NCBI GenBank assembly: GCA_003339415.1
Contig: PDHQ01000079.1
Span: forward strand, 1-64,000
Reading direction: 5' to 3'
Length of the DNA stretch: 64,000 bases
Origin: Ophiocordyceps camponoti-saundersi (nom. inval.)
Taxonomy: Eukaryota; Ascomycota; Sordariomycetes; Hypocreales; Ophiocordycipitaceae
This document shows, one piece after another, positions 12,601 through 24,935 of this stretch; position 1 is the stretch's first letter, and each line of letters begins with the position of its first letter. The notes under the pieces were generated by a model. The model was given only the letters and a program-made list of their open reading frames with translations. It did not search any database and had not been told where the DNA came from. Made by a program: the position numbers and the translations under genes.

Positions 12601-13602
12601 ACCAAATGATCTTCCGCGAGGGAGACTCCCGTTCCTGCGCAGACTATCCAAGCTCTGGTTGCGACGTGACCTACTGATGGGCTTGGGGCTGGTATGGTGA
12701 GACAGAACGCTCTCTCGGCCGTCGGCGTCGGTATGTTCGTCGTCAAAGTCCAACTCGTCGGCTAGGCACGGTCCGCTGTGAACTTCGGGACCGGGACTGT
12801 AGAGAGAGCGCCGGATGCTATTGGTGATGCTCATCGTTCTGTGACTCCCCACTTGACTTCCATGGTCGCTATGCTCTGCGTCACTGTCATGAGGCTGACC
12901 GATAGGGTCGTGATGAGCGGACTGATAAGCTGCCACCTCGTCTAGCACCGTCTTGAGACGACTCTCAGTAACGTGCAGCTTCCGTTTCAACTTGCGCCGT
13001 TCGTCTTCCCAACTGATCTTCTCCTGCTCCCACAGGTCGTGTACCCTTTGTGAGTCATCCTCCTGAATGCGAATCTTCTTCTGCGTAGCTTCTAGGCGCC
13101 TTTTGATCTCGGCCGTCGAGTCGACGGCCTCGTCTCTCTCGCGAGCGAGTTCGCCGAGGGCAGACGCCGTGCCGCCCTCGAGCAAGGCCAACTGGCGCTT
13201 CAGAGATCGATTTTCTTTAGCCGCGTCGGCAACGTTGCGTTGTAGTCGCTCCTGATCTTCTTTGGCGTTGTGGAGACTGAACTCCAAGCTGTCGATCTGC
13301 GTCGTCTTCTCCTCCTGTTCCCGTCGGAGGGCGAGGATCTCGGACACGAGGTTGGCGTGCAAGGTTGGCGTGAATCTCCGGGGATCCAAGATGCTGATGC
13401 TCTCGTCGCGGCTCGGATCTATCGAGGCAGCCTCGTCACCGAGACCTTCGGCCATGCGTACCGGCGACGATCGCGAAGCATTCCGCTGAGGAGAACCGTT
13501 GGAGTTTCGAGAAAAGGCCCTGAACTGGACGTCCTTGGGCGGTGAACGGTCGATGATGCCGAGCCCGGTGGAATAGTCGTCGTCGGTGACCCAGCCAGCC
13601 AT
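9624..13602 (-). CDS. apsA: ApsA/Num1-like cortical anchor protein with PH domain
   Basis: This is a cell-cortex protein of the Num1/ApsA/Mcp5 family, which anchors dynein (and mitochondria in yeast) at the plasma membrane and controls nuclear positioning. Two exons, 10656-13602 and 9624-10594, give 1305 aa. Residues about 70-230 form a predicted coiled coil (SEILALRREQEEKTTQIDSL onward). A long Ser/Pro/Arg-rich disordered middle follows. The Mcp5-type PH domain spans about 916-1040, from GEWMLKYVRRRRSFG to RHYLWLTALSFLAHSS, and the single intron falls inside it. The tail contains a Gln-rich run and a polyAsp run. The acceptor was taken as GTAG at 10595; an alternative AG three bases upstream would add one Val. 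A. nidulans ApsA is longer, so the middle region is probably shorter here. Confidence 0.92.
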
Positions 13603-13810
13603 GTTGATGGCGAATCAGCGACCGAACCAAACAAGGCGATAACCGTCAGTGATATGGCGAGTGATGCATCGGTTCATCCACCTCGGGCGTCTCGGGACGA
13701 GACCGGTCAGCCAACAATCGGTCGGCTCAGGAAGATCCCTGCAGCTAAAAGTTGGCCACAAGTGTGATCTAGGCCCGATGCCGACACATCTACAGTGCAC
13801 CTTTTCTGCG

Positions 13811-13934
13811 TCCTGACAGGCAAAACCAGTGCTCGCCAAAAGCAATGCGACACACGCACAGACAGGCGCGATGCAAGCTGTCAGGCGGTACGCGAGCCTG
13901 TCAGGCGGGGGGGGAGGGGACGAGCCTGTCAGGC
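13811..13934. promoter_or_regulatory. Repeated GCCTGTCAGGC palindromes upstream of apsA
   Basis: Two exact copies of the 11-nt palindrome GCCTGTCAGGC lie at 13896-13906 and 13924-13934. A near copy, AGCTGTCAGGC, starts at 13876, and the reverse form CCTGACAGGC is at 13812-13821. All sit about 210-330 bp upstream of the apsA ATG. The arrangement resembles operator sites for a dimeric DNA-binding protein, but I know of no regulator for this motif. The functional reading is inference. Confidence 0.4.
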
Positions 13935-15231
13935 GAAACGCATTGAGCTCCCGGAGAGCCGGTTGCCTCTGCTGGAAGCGAAGCCGACTCACAAGAAACA
14001 AGAATAAGGGGGGGGATTGTCACCAAAGGCCTATATCGGGTCGGTCAGCATGACGGGTTCACACGACTTTGTGTGTGGAGGGAGCCGGGCAGACCCTCAA
14101 TGCTGTTTCAGGACGAGTGAAATGTGCCAAAATCCTCTCAGGAATGAGTGAGAGCCCAAGTTGGGATGGTTTGACAATGCGGAGGAGAGGACGGATTAGC
14201 TGTGTTTGTGAGTGTCTCGGTGCCGAAGTCGAGTCTGGCGTATAAGCCGAGCTGTGTCGTTTCGTGGTCAGCTGCGTCTCATTGTTGCCGAAGGGGTCTT
14301 ACCAGCTTTCGAGAAGAGTTGGTGTCACCCCTGCAAGAAGCTGGGCAGATGGGCTCCAGAAAATGGGACGGCAGAGGCGGTTGACTAGACTAGCCCATCG
14401 CACGGCCCTCTTCTGCCAATGACGGAAGGATAATGATGATGATGATGATGATGATGATGCTGAAGTAAGAGGAAGAGGTAAACACGGCTAGAGGGAGTGA
14501 AGGGATGGGGGAGGGTTCAAGAGTCAAAGACACGGGTCAGGGGAGCTTGACTGTTGCCCGTTGAGGATTAGTCGTCTGGCTGGATGGCGAAGATGGTGGA
14601 GGTTAAGGGGCGGGTTGATGGATGAAAGGCTCCGCTACGATCATCGTCATCAGCAGGAGAAAACACCCCCCCCTGGAGGAGGCAAGGGGATGGATGAGAA
14701 AGTGCGTTGGATTGCCAGGCGCCCGCGGCTGCAGCCTGTCGGGAGGTGATCCGGCCAAATTTCGACGCTGCATGATGCATTTCATCGCTGATACTGTGCG
14801 GACGGCGGCGATAACCAGGCTGAGTACGGTGCGAGAGCTTGGGACCCTCGGCCGCGGATTTGACTGTGCCTACCTACATAGGTACATACGTGGAGGCACT
14901 CGCACTGCATGTTCCCTCGCCCGTGGTCTTTTGAACATACATACATACATACATACGATAGTCGATAGGTAAGAAGAATAAATCGTTCATGAAGCCAATC
15001 ATCATATGATATCATGATATGATACATTTGTATCATCACACTATCAATCAGTCACACCTCTGAGCGTATGGAACATCAACCGAGGGCGCACGACATGAAC
15101 AGCAAAACATCACGCACAGTGAACTCGGCGTCCAACGCCCCCGTTTCATCCCTGCCTCCCTCTCTCTCTCTCTATCTTTCTCCTTCTCTTTCCCTCAGTG
15201 CCGGTGAATATTGAACCAACTCTTCTCATCC

Positions 15232-15305
15232 TTTCTTCTTCTTCTTCTTCTTCTTCTTCTTCTTCTTCTTCTTCTTCTTCTTCTTCTTCTTCTTCTTCTT
15301 CTTCT
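15232..15305. repeat. CTT trinucleotide microsatellite
   Basis: About 24 near-perfect units of CTT/TTC occur in a row. The surrounding frames translate only to homopolymer Ser, Leu or Glu and are not genes. Confidence 0.95.
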
Positions 15306-18300
15306 TTTTCTTGTTTCCCCCAATTCCACACAGTCGGCAATCCTCTTTACCCCAACAGACTCCGTGTCAGGAGCTGCGAAAGGTTCTTGTCGTACATATG
15401 TATGTATGTATTATACAGACCATGTATGTATGTACGGACACATGACTCTTCCTCTTTTTCTACTCATCCTCCCCCTCCTTCATCATCATCATCTTCCTCT
15501 TCCTCTTCTTATTGTTATTCTTTTTCCAGAAAAGAAATTCCCTTTCCCTTTAATCTCCGCGTCAGTCACGTCTGCATGTATGCACGTACAAACATACGGA
15601 TTCCCCCCCCCCCCCCTCTCTGTCCCCCCGCTACGCCGTAACCGGCAGTTGGTGGTTCTCCATACCGTACCTAGTTCCTACCTAGCGGGCCAGCTTCCCG
15701 GCCCGATCCCTGCTCAGGGGGAAACATAAAAAACCGTCATCCAACAACGGCCCTCTCCCTAATGAAGAGGGTAAGCCAATCATGGCAGTTGTGCCCGTTG
15801 TTCTAGGTAGAGACATTGTTTCAACCACGCCTATGCTTGGGACCCAAAAAGAGGTAGGGAATGTCTAGCTCCCCATCATCTTCCCCGCAGTATCTCCGTA
15901 CCTCATCAGAATGACAGTCGAGAGAGTCTTCGTCCGAAAAGCCTCGTCGGCGGTCCGCGGCGTTATCCTTTCACCCTGGGTCTGATTCGACCGGTGGAGA
16001 TTGTGTCGTTGCTTCCGAAGGAAAACATAGGCCAGTTCCGACCATGTTTTTTTTTTACCCTTCGTCGTAACTGGCTCGACAGATGTACGGAGTAGGTTAT
16101 ATGCACATACATACTCTGTATATCCGTACGTACTGCAACAATCTCGTCTTGATAGATAGAGCCTCTTGATATTTATTGAGGTCCCGCATGTGTGCGTCGC
16201 TTAGAAGCGGAGAGTTCAAAGTAGGCGCGGATGCTACTGTGAGTCTGCGAGTAGGGGATACACAAAGCCGTTGATTACTACTTACCACCTACCTAGTAGT
16301 TTATGCACAACTGCATCCGCACATACGGATTACATATATCCGTTAAGCATTGGGCATGTTCAATGTCTTCCGTTGGGACGGGAAGAAGAAAGGGGTTTAG
16401 GACAGTACATAGAACAAATACCCCCCCCCCCCCCCCGGAGGCGGCCCGTAATTCGGTATAGTATCGTGGCCTGCGAACCCCTGAAACCTCCGCCTTCTCC
16501 TTTCTTTTCAACTGCAGCCACCTAACTATCACTTTTTCTTTTTCACCTTTCTTCTTCCCTCCGTCTTTGAGAAGCCGTTGGTCTGGTCTGGTCTTCTTCT
16601 TCTTCCCCGCCCGCCGAGAAGGGTTCGGTTCTCTCCACCAGCGATACGGACACAAAGCCCCTGAAAGAGTAACACACAATACCTTGAACCTTGACCACCG
16701 TGGCCAGCTCTTTTAATACAAGCAAACAACACACAACATACATACATACATCGTCATATATGTATGTATGTATATGTAGTAATCTCGGATACTGACAACA
16801 TACATACATACTTAGACACACACACGCACACACACACACTCTCTCTCTCTCTCGTACGCCTGTATGTATATCCGTGCATGCCCATGTACAGTATCAGCCG
16901 CGCCTCGCCCGCCCGTTAGCTTTCGGGCCGCCGCGCGGAGGGTGAGAAAAGAAGAAAAGGAAAAAAAGGAGATGGATGCGTCGTTGCTTTTCACTCAGCG
17001 GCTGAGGTGGCTTTGACGCGGCGCCGTCATGGCGGTGTGGGTGGAGGCGCGTGTCATGTATCATGCCTGTCATTTGCCGTATGTATGTATGTAGTCTTTC
17101 TCTTCGTCTTTCTTTTTCACTTCATATTTGTTTTGTTCTGTTTCGTTTCGTTCGACAAATTGTATCGAGACGAGTCTCGGCACGTTGCTGCTCAAGTTGA
17201 GAGAGAAAAAAAACACACTATCACCTACCCTATATCGATACCCGCTGCTCTTATGATAGTGGAGACCACGGCTCTATCGGACGTTTCGATTGCTGGCGTC
17301 GGATATTTGAAGGAGCGTCACCACGACCATGCCTCCAGCATCACAGCGACATCGTCTTGCATCACACCGTCAATCCCGACACTCACCAATGTGTGGTCGG
17401 ACAGCCACTATGAGTGACCCTGGCACCGTCATCATCTCGGCCCAAGACTACGGGCTTCCTCCGCCCAATACCGCTCTCCGGTGGCCCACTGTCTTCATCT
17501 CAAAGATGTGGTGCCAGACCCCGCGGGATGCCGAATTCTCCTCCATTCTCTCCCTGAAGTGACCGACGACAGGAAAGACGTTGATCAACGAGCAATAACG
17601 GCAGAATCCGGCGCCCGGCCCCTTTGGAATCTCCGTGGCATATTATATGCGTCCCTCGGAACATGTATCTACGCCTTCTCTCTTCACTGGGCTCGACTCA
17701 AAGAGTCCTTTTGTAAGTCTATTGCCACTAGCCCAGCCTTTCGACCGTCCTCGGCGGCGTGCAAGAATTCGGTCTCGAGCTGACCATGGTTACCTGATCA
17801 TCTGGCGGACCCAAAGGCTCTTTGCGCGTGTGGCCGCCCAGCGGACTAACCATGTCCACAGACGACGAAAGGGGGCCAAGGGCGAAGATGGCGACGAGAC
17901 TTTTCATCCTTTCCTGTCGGCTGTAAAATCTGTCCCCAAAGCAGGGCGACTCACTTTGCGTACACAGGTAGGTATCTGGAAAGCCACTCAAAGCAGATGC
18001 TGTCATTGGTATTGAGGATAACGCCCTTGACGACACCGTAGATGTTCCAAGATGCATTTATCTACCAGTAGTGGACTTTTTGACGGCAAAGACGGCAAGC
18101 AGACGTTTCGAGGGCCTACGAGGGTGAGAAAAGACAAGCAGCAACGACGACGAACAACGTTGCTGTCGGGATCTCACCACCCACTCGTGACCGTCTCCCG
18201 GATAGAACTACCCAATCAGGTTGAAAGCCGTCTCGCTTGACGTGAATAATGGCATTCGTGTAACTCGCATGGGAACATGACGACGAGCATATGGTGCGTA

Positions 18301-20800
18301 AGCCTCCAGACCCGAGAGGCGGCGATCTCTCGCATCCATGGCTGACGGCCTTCAGCTGGGGAAGGAAGACGAGGGGGGGGGGGGGAGATAGATGGACGGA
18401 GTTGCGGACTTGTATGTATGTATGTATGTTTCGGCCGGCCGGGATATATAATCATGGAATGAAATGACGCGGGGCCCGACACCGTGGGACGCAGGCTCGC
18501 CGTCTTGTTTTGAAGGGACGAGGGAACCGTGGCGGCCGAAAAGACTCGTTGCGTGCGTATATGCATTCATACACATATCTAGTGTACAAAGAAATATATA
18601 TGTATGTATGTGTGGAGGCCGAGACACGGGCCGTCGACGAGGCATAAATGACAAATGGCTCTTGTCATCGGCAAGGGTTGCATTGCTTCAGAACAAGAGA
18701 GGCCGTCAGCCGGGCCGTTTCGTGACATGGTATCCATCCGTACGAATCCATAGATACAGTAAGCCGGTCGAAGCAGGGGTTACAAGGTAGGTCGGTGGGT
18801 ATGGATTTACATAGGTTGGAGTTGAGCAGAAACAGAAGGGATGGAAGGGATTTTAAGGAAAAGAAGACAAGATGAGACTGCCACGAGGCAGCTTCCCCGC
18901 TAATGTCGTAGACGAGGCTTGGAATCGGTTGTGGAGAGGAGCAAGCCTCGTCGGCCCACCACTGCGGCACGTCGGCTGATGAGTGTTACCAAGCCTCGTG
19001 GCGTATGTATGTATATATGTATGTATGTATGTATGTAGACCGGGGGGGGGGGCAAAGACGAGGAGAGCGGATGAGTCTCGTCGGCTTGGCGAATATGTAA
19101 GGGTGAATTGCGTCGAAAGAGCCTTCATACGGCACAGTATGGGACAGACAGACAGATGGGGGGAAGAAAAAGGAAACATGGACATAACCTACCTACCTAA
19201 TTTACGTGGCAGTTAAACCGGGGAGAGTTGAAGGGCTTCAAAGAAGAAAGGAAACAAGGGTCAGTGCGGAGTTGAAGTCCCTCAGCAACAGCTTTTTGTC
19301 TTGGAGGGCTGCAGACGACGACTATCATATTCTTGCACAGGATAGGCCGCATACATGGCACCTATCCGTCCATATAGTACGGACTGCACGCATATGTACA
19401 TACTCCGTAGCGCGAGAACAAAGCCTTTTACAACCCTCCCCTTCCTTTGCCCCTCCTCTCGGCGGACTTGGCTGCTGCTGGGATGGAGGACGGCGGTAGG
19501 GTCTTTCTCTCGCGACGGGTAAGGTAGGTTGGTAGGTAGTTAATAGGTAGATTAGGTAGGGATTAGTAGGGATCAGTATGCAATGCACGCGTACATATGT
19601 ATGTACGGATAGGTAGGTAGGTAGGCATACGTCCGTACGCACCTAGTATGTAGGTAGTATCCGTGTCGTAGCCCTGAAGCTGTATGTATGTATGCATGTC
19701 TGTAGTAGGTGAAAAGAAAAGAAGGCGACTGGCGAGGCAGGCAATGGGAAAGGGAAAAGCGGAAATCTGCAGTACTCGCCGTCCAAGTACCGCGGCACGT
19801 GCTAGCCAGACGCGCGCGGCGAACCCATCCCACTAGACCTACTAGCAGCCGGCGGCGTCCGGAGGTAGCCGCTAGCAGACTGTACGTGCTACGACGGGCA
19901 TCCCCGCGTGGCCAGCGGGCGTATCTCGGGCTAGCCGCTGCTGGGTGCAGACTCAGCGCCTAGTACGCCGGCGCCCCTCCCCCTCCGTCGGCTCCGTTGG
20001 ACGCTGCACGCAATATCGGTACCTCTGTGGCTGGTACCGTCGCCTTGTCTCTTCTCTTTTCTCTCGCTTTCCGACTTTCTCTCACACACACACACACACA
20101 CACAGGCTCTGGCTCTCTCTCTCACCTCTCTCACACTCTCTCACACACACACACACTCTCTCTCTCTTCCTCCCTCCATCTCTCTCTCTCACGCACACCC
20201 TCTCTCGCTCTATCTACCTATCTACCTACATACTACCTACCTGCCTAGGTACCTACCCTCCTACCACATCCCTCTTCTCTCTCCCTCTCTTTCGTTCCGG
20301 CAGGTGTCGCTGCTGTCCATACGACTACTAGCAAGTATCCGCCCCAGCCACCAAACCACCTCCATCCAACCCCCCCCGGCATTCAAGCGACGCGCCACCA
20401 CCGCCGCCTCCTCCGCCGCCTCCCAGGCAAAAAAAAAAGCTTCGATATTGCTGCATCCGATCCGCTCTTCAGTCACGTAACATTGGTCCAGCGCGCGGCT
20501 CTCGCAGAAAGGGGGGGAGCTTCGGTTTGTCTCTCTCGTCAGGATCCGGGGGATTCCTTCTTCGTTCCAAGAAACAAGAAATAGAGCTCTACATAGTACC
20601 TACGCGACCCTCCCCCACGAACGTCACGAGAGCAAGGCAAGGGGAACAAGGACGCCGTCATCATCCAAAACGAGAACCACAATCGACGTCCCTTCGCCGC
20701 AGCCTCGCTCGTCTCTCGGACGCTATAACGCTCTGCTTGCGCACGCACTCACAAAGCCGAGACCCGCTCGATCCCCACCACGGCCCTCGCTGCTTTTGCT

Positions 20801-20801
<1 letters not shown>

Positions 20802-20882
<81 letters not shown>

Positions 20883-20908
20883 TTTTTTCTTCCCCCCCCC
20901 CCCCCCCC
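20802..20908. repeat. Long poly-C tract upstream of ras
   Basis: There are 81 uninterrupted C residues at 20802-20882, then a short T-rich break, then 17 more C at 20892-20908. The tract ends about 160 bp before the ras ATG, so it lies in the promoter or 5' leader. On the other strand it is a long G run able to form quadruplexes. Its true length may be uncertain because such tracts are hard to sequence. Confidence 0.9.
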
Positions 20909-21069
20909 GCCACCTTCGCTTCTCTCCCTCTCGCTTCAGTAACGGCGAGAAAAAAAAAACCCCTCTGAATTGACCCTGTTCACTCGTTTCTCGCCCTCTC
21001 TTCTCTCCTCCACGAACTCGGAGCTGCCGAACTTGTCTCTTCCTTCCCGATTCGCCGACCGTCGCCAGC

Positions 21070-21878
21070 ATGGCCGGTCGCATGGTCTTGTACAAGCTCG
21101 TCGTCCTCGGCGATGGCGGCGTCGGCAAAACTGCCCTCACCATTCAGCTGTGTCTACAGCACTTTGTCGAGACTGTCCGTTTTAACTCGCCCCTCGCCCC
21201 TCGCAAAAGAAAAAAAAATCAGACTGGACTTGCATCTTGAGCTGACCTTCCTCTGTCTTTCAGTATGACCCGACAATCGAAGACTCGTACCGCAAACAGG
21301 TCGTCATCGACAATCAGCCCTGTATGCTCGAGGTTCTCGACACTGCCGGTCAAGAAGAGTACACGGCTCTGCGAGACCAGTGGATCCGCGACGGCGAGGG
21401 ATTTGTTCTCGTTTACAGCATCTCCTCCCGCTCCTCCTTCACCCGCATCCGTCGCTTCCACTCCCAGATTCAGCGAGTCAAGGACTCGTGTGCCTCCTCG
21501 CCATCCTACCCAGGCTCGCCACTTTCCGCCGCCACGCAGCAGATGCCCGTCCCCGTCATGCTAGTCGGCAACAAGAGCGACCGCGTCACCGAACGCGAGG
21601 TTTCCACACAGGAGGGACACGCCATGGCCCGTGACCTGGGTTGCGAGTTCGTCGAGGCCTCAGCCAAGAACTGCATCAACGTAGAAAAAGCCTTTTACGA
21701 TGTTGTCCGGATCCTGAGGCGCCAGCGTCAGCAAGTTGCTCGTCCTCCTGCTGGCTCCAGCGGCCGCTCGAGGACGTCCGGTAATGGCGATGTCGGCCCC
21801 GGTCCCGGGCGCGAATTTTCCCGCTACCGACGAAGCAAAGACGGCGAGAGGAGCAAATCGAGATGCGTCGTCTTATGA
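21070..21878 (+). CDS. ras2: Ras GTPase, RAS-2 type
   Basis: This membrane-anchored Ras switch protein acts in growth and morphogenesis signalling. Exons 21070-21174 and 21264-21878 give 239 aa. Visible motifs are the P-loop GDGGVGKT (14-21), effector YDPTIED (36-42), DTAGQ (61-65), NKSD (138-141), SAK (168-170) and a C-terminal CaaX box CVVL preceded by a basic stretch. The terminal Leu suggests geranylgeranylation. A Ser/Pro-rich insert at about 109-128 (SCASSPSYPGSP) before the NKSD strand and the MAGRMVLYKLVVLGDGGVGK start resemble the Neurospora ras-2 group more than Ras1. The intron donor is GTCCGT, an unusual donor, fixed by the conserved join HFVET-YDPTIED. A very long C tract lies just upstream. 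Confidence 0.95.
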
Positions 21879-23547
21879 TCCATCTTTCCTCTTTTCTCTT
21901 TTTCCTCCCACTCTCTCACCATCTCCATCGAGCTTCTCCTCTCTCTGCTTTTCTCCCGCTCTCGTCATCCCGAGGCAGGCGACGAACGTCAGGCGGCGGG
22001 CGTCGGTGAGCCATGAGCCCTAATCGGGCCCCGGACGAGCCGCCTCGGACCCCGCCCCCCTCCCCTCTCCCCCTATATATATCCATTCGAGACGCCACTC
22101 CATCGATAGCGACGAAAGGAGTCTTGATGCAGACGGGGAGAGGAGAAAGGGGGGGAGGGGATAAGTAGGCTGTATGTGTGTTGTCTGGAAGCTGCGAGCG
22201 ATTGCCACGACCGGCGGACGAAAAGCTGGCTTCCTGTTTTTTTTATATCTTTGCTTCTTCTGCACCACACGGACCGGCGAATGGAGTTTTAACAGAAAAG
22301 AAGGCATCCAAGGGGCGCTTTGATTTTCTATACTTGCCCCCCCCTTCTTCGAATACTTTTGCTTCTCTGCGCTTCTTGTTGGAATCGGTCTCGCCGGCAT
22401 AATTCTCCTTTTTCGACTCGTGGCATCAGTCGAAGCTTGAAGATGCCGTCTCTGCATCCAAGCGGAACAGCAGCAGCGTCGACCACCACCACCACCACCA
22501 CCACCACCAGAAACTCAGTACCCTTACCTTCCGGTCCCGCCAGGACGCGTTCCTCTCAGTCGGCGAGGGTCATCTTCCTCCGGGACGGAAAGAAGGAACG
22601 CTTCCGAGAATGGAGGTGTTGAATGCAGCATCGTTGCCGTCTTCACATGACGAGGCGCAAGAATCACCCCTTTCGTCCAAACGGCGCCCCTTTATCGTAC
22701 CTGCCTAACCTAGGTTACTACCTAGCCATTTTTTTTTCCTCAGAGAACCGAAACGATGCGTCGTCACTCGGACAGCGATACTTGTCCTCCTCAACTCCGG
22801 CGGTAGTCAATTTCCCGGCTTCTCCCCCTCCTACCCCTTCAATCCTCTCCAACCGCCCCCGCCTTCCCCCTCCCAATCATGGACACGTATCCGGAAGCAT
22901 TTGGAAAAGAGGAACGGAGTCCTCCAGCTCTCTTCGCATGGGGTCTTTGGGGGGGGGGGAATTACGCCGAGAAGGAAATGACCAGTGGCAAAATTCCATG
23001 TCATCAAGAGGAGGAAAGCCCTGGGGAAGAATAAGAAGATGGAGATGTGTAAAAATTGTCCCTAGTTCAAGACACCAAGGGAAGAAGGAGAAGAAGATAC
23101 GTAAGAGAAGAAAGATATAAAGAGAAGAGAGAAAAAATAGAACAATAAAGAGTAGATACGAGCCTCCCGGATTTCCCCCAATATCGCCGCTGAGCATCAA
23201 AGTCCGAATTCGCTCGCTGAGCATCAAGTCGTAGTCTGCTCATCCCATCCGATCCCATCCCATCCAGTCCTACACCATCCCATCTGACGAAATCCTCCAT
23301 CCGGGACATCACGTGACCCACATAATAATTCTTCTCGTCCGCTCGCTGCAGACTTTCATCCCATGTCCACCACTGACTTCCTTTTAGACCGCCTCCGATT
23401 CCCCCTCCCTTTCCAGTTCCATTGCAGGACTAAGAAGTTAAGAAGAGAATTTAAGAAAGAAAAAAAACTTCCCAAATCAATGACGTTGGTAGTGGAAAGA
23501 GGGGTGTTGCTACGTATGTGTGAGTATATATATGTATGTTAAACGTC
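21879..23547. other. Intergenic region between ras2 and opy2 (tail-to-tail)
   Basis: This holds the 3' flanks of the two convergent genes. It has a CT-rich stretch after the ras stop, an ACC repeat near 22481-22507, and ATCCC pentamer repeats near 23236-23282. A TCACGTGA-core site is at about 23309. I see no convincing frame. Confidence 0.5.
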
Positions 23548-24935
23548 TCACCCCTTGGTGGCATGTTCGTCGCCAAAGGGGCTGCGGCCGCGTTCCATTG
23601 AGGAAGGTCGTTTTATCATCTTCTTCGCGTCTGTTTCTTCGCCGCTGCGTCGGGGCTCGCCGTCGTCTTCCATGACGGGCACGAGGGTGCGGACGCCACC
23701 TGACTTGGGCGGGTCGGAAAAGGGACCCTGGCTCTCGTCATCGTTTGGGGTGGAAGGGGAGGCGTCGGCGCTGCTGCTGGACGACGAAGATGACGACGAC
23801 GACGACGGTGGTTCGTTGGACGACGGCGTTGGGCTCGCCTTGTTGGACTCCACGTTAATCTTCTTGGCCCCCCCGCCGACACCGCCGAGCTTCACGACGT
23901 GGGCCCGGGCCTGGGTCGCCGTGTTGGCGTTGTTGACGAGCGTGGAGCCGACGCTTAGGGTGCTGGCAACGCTTTTGGGCCGGCCGCCTCCGAACTTTTC
24001 ATAGTCGATACTGGGCATGGGGGGCGCCGGGTTAGAGGCGCCGGCTCCTCCCGGCCTGACGCTGACTACCGTCGGCTTGGCCCGCATGCCCGTCTGGGCC
24101 GGCGTCTGCACCTGAGCCTGTCTGCCGTAGATGGTGGAGGCGATGCTCGAGCGCGGGGCGTACGACGTTCGGTCTGAGTAGTCGGATATACCCGAGTAGG
24201 TCGAATCGCGCAGGTTGCCGGGCACGAAGAAGCGCTGATCGTTTTCTTGCTCGGAGCCGCGGTTGCCCTGCTGGTGCTGCATCGGAATGGGTGGCACGGG
24301 AGGGACGAGGACAGAGGGCGACGACGGCGTCGCGCGGTTGGTGACGCCGGGAATATAGGCTATTTGGATGATGTTGGAGGCGCGGGTCAGTACCGTCGAG
24401 GCAATCGAGTGGACCGTGTGCGTCGAGGATCGGTGAGTGAAGCGCGATGCATTGTCCTTTTCGGCGTCTCGCGAAGTCTTGGCGCTGTAGATGGTCGGAG
24501 AGTCGCGCAACCGTTTGGGCTTGATGAGAAATCTCCACACCAAGTAGGTGAGAGTGGCGATGACGACGATGCCGCCGATGACACCGCCCGCGATGGGAGC
24601 GGCACTGGGCCCCCCGCTGTTGCCTGAGCCGCCGGCGCCGGCTGCGTTATTTGAAGCTTGAGGAGAGTCGTCGACCATGCAGACCGTCTGGGCGCACTGG
24701 GTGCAGTCGGTGGGGATGGAGTACTGGCAGACCTGGCCTTGAGGACACTTGGGACACTGGAGCTTGGATGTATCCTGGCATTGAGCGCATTCGCGTTTCT
24801 GCGGCATATTGTGCAAAGCTGGGGTGGGTCAGTCGGTGGCCGAAGGGGAGAGTGAGAAAGGGATGAGGACAACATGCCTTGACGCAGAGCGTCGAGATCT
24901 CTCGCCGTCATGGGCACGGGCGAAGCTGCCCGCAT
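23548..24935 (-). CDS. opy2: Opy2-like membrane anchor of the Ste50/Ste11 pathway
   Basis: Opy2 is a plasma-membrane protein that recruits Ste50 and so Ste11 for HOG and related MAPK signalling. Exons 24878-24935 and 23548-24818 give 442 aa. The short extracellular N-terminus has eight cysteines at residues 30, 33, 41, 44, 50, 58, 61 and 66, the Opy2 domain pattern. One membrane helix follows at about 90-115 (GGVIGGIVVIATLTYLVWRF) with basic residues after it, and then a long Ser-rich cytoplasmic tail. There is no signal peptide, as is usual for Opy2. The intron (24819-24877, 59 nt) has a GC donor (CAAG|GCATGT) and a CCCCAG acceptor. Joining there gives RDLDALRQ-ALHNMPQKREC in one frame. The second ATG (24911) is a possible alternative start. 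Confidence 0.88.

Larger units (their letters stand above)
13603..21069. other. Gene-poor 7.5-kb intergenic region
   Basis: Between the apsA start and the ras start I find no supportable gene. It holds many microsatellites: ATG near 14432-14459, CTT at 15232, CATA/GTAT runs near 14940, 16745, 18410, 19015 and 19680, and CA/TC runs near 20090-20205. There are GC-rich patches and a C tract at 20802. The stretch 17250-18240 is less repetitive and has short frames on both strands, for example the frame starting at 17410, but none shows a domain. Those could be pieces of a decayed gene. Part of the region must hold the apsA and ras promoters. Confidence 0.5.

Noticed and set aside
6898..13602. Secondary-metabolite cluster around the methyltransferase
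   Set aside because: Neighbours are a deubiquitinase and a cortical anchor protein. There is no backbone enzyme, P450 or pathway regulator in the window.
15198..15729. Overlapping Ser- or Leu-rich frames over the CTT repeat
   Set aside because: These frames exist only because the repeat has no stop codons.
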